A stretch of DNA of 33,500 nt from REEP01 sp964517265 (GTDB lineage: Bacteria > Pseudomonadota > Alphaproteobacteria > Rhodospirillales > Defluviicoccaceae): the NCBI GenBank assembly GCA_964517265.1, contig CAZFBS010000036.1, positions 1 through 33,500 on the forward strand. The letters run 5' to 3'. Position 1 is the first letter of the stretch. Each line of letters begins with the position of its first letter. This document shows positions 32,426-33,500 of the stretch, piece after piece. The notes beneath the pieces are model-generated. The model was not told the origin of the DNA, made no database searches, and saw only the letters and a program-made list of their open reading frames with translations. The translations under genes and the position numbers were made by a program.

Positions 32426-32622
32426 GATGCGGTGATCGCCACTGCGCCGGGACAGCTGTGGATCAAGCGGGACAGGCGCCCGGTCTCATGCGTAATCGCC
32501 TCAAGGAAAACGTGACGCTGGTGGTCCGGCAGGTCGTGGTTGTCATGCAGGATCTCCGCAGCGGCCTGAATGGCGGCAAGCCGGTTCAACACTTCCTGTT
32601 TGGCGATGTCATCACGACCCAT
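32422..32622 (-). CDS. Stand-alone HisKA-like mini-protein with Gln at the phospho-His position
   Basis: A 66-residue protein that is almost entirely a helical hairpin resembling the dimerisation/phosphoacceptor (HisKA) domain of histidine kinases. KQEVLNRLAAIQAAAEIL aligns with the H-box SHELRTPLTAIRGYAELL, with Gln9 in place of the phosphorylated His and the following Glu10 kept. Helix two is DHQRHVFLEAITHETGRLSRLI. There is no ATP-binding domain. The long open frame continues upstream to 32889, but that part is not protein-like; ATG at 32622 has GGGAGAG about 9 bases before it. Its stop overlaps the stop of the convergent GDSL gene. A response regulator gene lies upstream on the same strand. 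It may act by pairing with a kinase or regulator, which is inference. Confidence 0.68.
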   Translation of the reverse strand: MGRDDIAKQEVLNRLAAIQAAAEILHDNHDLPDHQRHVFLEAITHETGRLSRLIHSCPGAVAITAS

Positions 32623-32657
32623 CAATGTGCTCTCCCGTAACCGCCCCCGAACTACCT

Positions 32658-32676
32658 TGCGACCGCAATGGTCGCA
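32658..32676 (+). terminator. 7-bp hairpin followed by a T-rich run
   Basis: TGCGACC and GGTCGCA are perfect reverse complements with a 5-base loop, directly followed by TCTTTTA on the plus strand. This is the most terminator-like element in the window and could stop transcription coming from the XAP-PKS-GDSL group, although it is 233 bases beyond the last stop codon. It is also 36-54 bases upstream of the HisKA-like start codon on the other strand, so an operator is an alternative. Confidence 0.4.
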
Positions 32677-33067
32677 TCTTTTACCGAAACGAAAAACCTT
32701 ACCCAGTAGATCAGATATGGTTTTGTGCGGCTGCGAATACAAGGGTGGCTTGGATGCTGAGTGGCATCCGCCAGCAGGCGTTCTGATGGCTTCGGGACAC
32801 AACCTTCGGCATAAAGAAGCCGTTCTCGCTGCCGAACGAGCTGAAATGCCGAAGGCGGGGGCGCTTCGCGGCCTTCGCGGGTGCAACATAAATTTATTTT
32901 GCGCCGGCTACAGGAACGCGCGCCAAGCCGTCCTTTCGCGCCGGCAGGGCGGACGCGGCCCGCGCGTGTACGGGGAAGGACATGCGGGCCACGGCCTTGC
33001 CCAGATTCAAGCCAAGATCAGACGTGCCCCATCATCGGAATCGTCAATCTCCCGTCTCAGGCGTACA

Positions 33068-33108
33068 GTCCCGTATCGCGGGATCGGGACGGCGGAATTC
33101 AGTCCGCC
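33068..33108 (-). terminator. Two adjacent hairpins downstream of the response regulator gene
   Basis: Stem one pairs GTCCCG-ATC (33068-33077, one bulged T) with GATCGGGAC (33082-33090) around a 4-base loop; stem two pairs GGCGGA (33091-33096) with TCCGCC (33103-33108). They follow the minus-strand response regulator stop by 33 bases. No T-run follows, so termination is tentative. Confidence 0.35.
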
Positions 33109-33140
33109 CACCGGCTGTCGCCGAACAAAACACTCCTTTC

Positions 33141-33500
33141 TCAACGTTGAATAAGGCCGAGGGTGCCGGTTCCGTTGGCGATGCCGGTCTCTCCATTGAC
33201 GTTGGCGAGGAGTTGGCCGGCGCGGAAGGCGGCTTCGGTGCGGTTGGTGACTTTCAGTTTCTTCATGATTTCGCGGACGTGGACCTTGACCGTGCTCTCC
33301 TGCATCTTCAGCTCGTAGGCGATGATCTTGTTCGGCTTGCCTTCGCGCAGGAGGGTGAGGACCTGCAGCTGCCGCGGAGTGAAGGTGCGGCTGGTCGGCG
33401 CCGCCGATCCGATCATCGCCTGGCTGCCGTCCTGCATGGAGGACGTCAGGAAGCTGGAGACGACCTCTTCGGGGACATAGACGTTGCCGGCCTCGACATG
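33141..33500 (-). CDS. NarL/LuxR-type response regulator, C-terminal part (runs off the window)
   Basis: The reading frame is open to the right edge of the window, so the gene is truncated at its 5' end; only 119 residues are seen. The first visible residues (HVEAGNVYVPEEVVSSFL) match the linker after a receiver domain in NarL-family regulators. The DNA-binding LuxR-type helix-turn-helix follows: FTPRQLQVLTLLREGKPNKIIAYELKM-type sequence with the recognition segment ESTVKVHVREIMKKL and ending in RTEAAFRAGQL. It is therefore a transcription factor probably controlled by phosphorylation of a receiver domain outside the window. An internal ATG at 33437 would cut off the linker and is unlikely to be the start. 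The C-terminal 20 residues are Gly/Asn-rich. The HisKA-like mini-gene lies downstream on the same strand. Confidence 0.9.
   Translation of the reverse strand, partial: HVEAGNVYVPEEVVSSFLTSSMQDGSQAMIGSAAPTSRTFTPRQLQVLTLLREGKPNKIIAYELKMQESTVKVHVREIMKKLKVTNRTEAAFRAGQLLANVNGETGIANGTGTLGLIQR

Larger units (their letters stand above)
32623..33140. other. Gene-poor spacer with several inverted repeats
   Basis: No credible protein gene. Four symmetric elements are visible: TGCGACC/GGTCGCA (32658-32664, 32670-32676) followed by TCTTTT on the plus strand; a 10-bp perfect pair CCTTCGGCAT/ATGCCGAAGG (32803-32812, 32846-32855) with GTTC/GAAC inside; a 9-bp stem with one bulge (33068-33090); and GGCGGA/TCCGCC (33091-33108). 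A short AT-rich patch (around 32885-32900) stands out from the GC-rich context. The last two hairpins lie 33-73 bases beyond the response regulator stop codon and may end that transcript. The promoter of the HisKA-like gene must also be here. Confidence 0.4.

Noticed and set aside
32623..32889. N-terminal extension of the HisKA-like protein with a CDHCGRK segment
   Set aside because: The extension is Arg/Ser-rich without similarity to any domain, and a good ribosome binding site precedes the internal ATG at 32622.
32570..33154. 194-residue plus-strand open frame in the right-hand spacer
   Set aside because: No ribosome binding site, unlikely composition, and it overlaps the HisKA-like gene and the hairpins; no recognisable domain.

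Overview
The window is GC-rich, gene-dense DNA with no rRNA, tRNA, insertion sequence or CRISPR array that I can see. Gene content and order point to an alphaproteobacterium: an aa3-type cytochrome oxidase cluster (coxB-coxA-ctaG-coxC-DUF983), the thrC-M16 peptidase pair, and divergent argH/tlpA. A Rhodospirillales-like host is my inference; no marker gene settles the species.

Left part (1-5,000): an RTX-type calcium-binding repeat protein, a SpoIIM-like membrane protein, then on the minus strand threonine synthase translationally coupled to an M16 zinc peptidase. Centre-left (5,100-15,500): a respiratory block arranged around a divergent control region near 9.8-10.1 kb. The plus strand carries coxB, coxA, ctaG, coxC, a DUF983 gene and a DUF2189 membrane gene. 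The minus strand carries a very small one-helix protein, a DUF420 protein, an unusual heme-copper-oxidase-like protein, ctaB (heme O synthase) and an M32 carboxypeptidase. Together these make the core oxidase subunits, supply heme O and load copper; coxA and coxB keep all expected metal ligands. SURF1 is not present.

Centre (16,160-21,598): one giant gene of about 1,812 codons with two alpha/beta-hydrolase (lipase-like) domains, a conserved middle region, a 5-residue tandem-repeat linker, a CHAT caspase-like protease domain with intact His and Cys, and a TPR-like tail. This is the best candidate for an undescribed system: a protease and putative lipases in a single chain.

Right part (21,600-33,500): minus-strand argH, gamma-glutamyltransferase and a small unknown gene; plus-strand tlpA-like thioredoxin, then an endonuclease/exonuclease/phosphatase-fold gene overlapping an ADP-ribosylglycohydrolase gene, a small lipoprotein, Xaa-Pro aminopeptidase, a type III polyketide synthase and a secreted GDSL hydrolase. 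The right edge holds a 66-residue stand-alone HisKA-like protein whose phospho-accepting His position is Gln, and the 3' part of a NarL/LuxR-type response regulator that runs off the window.
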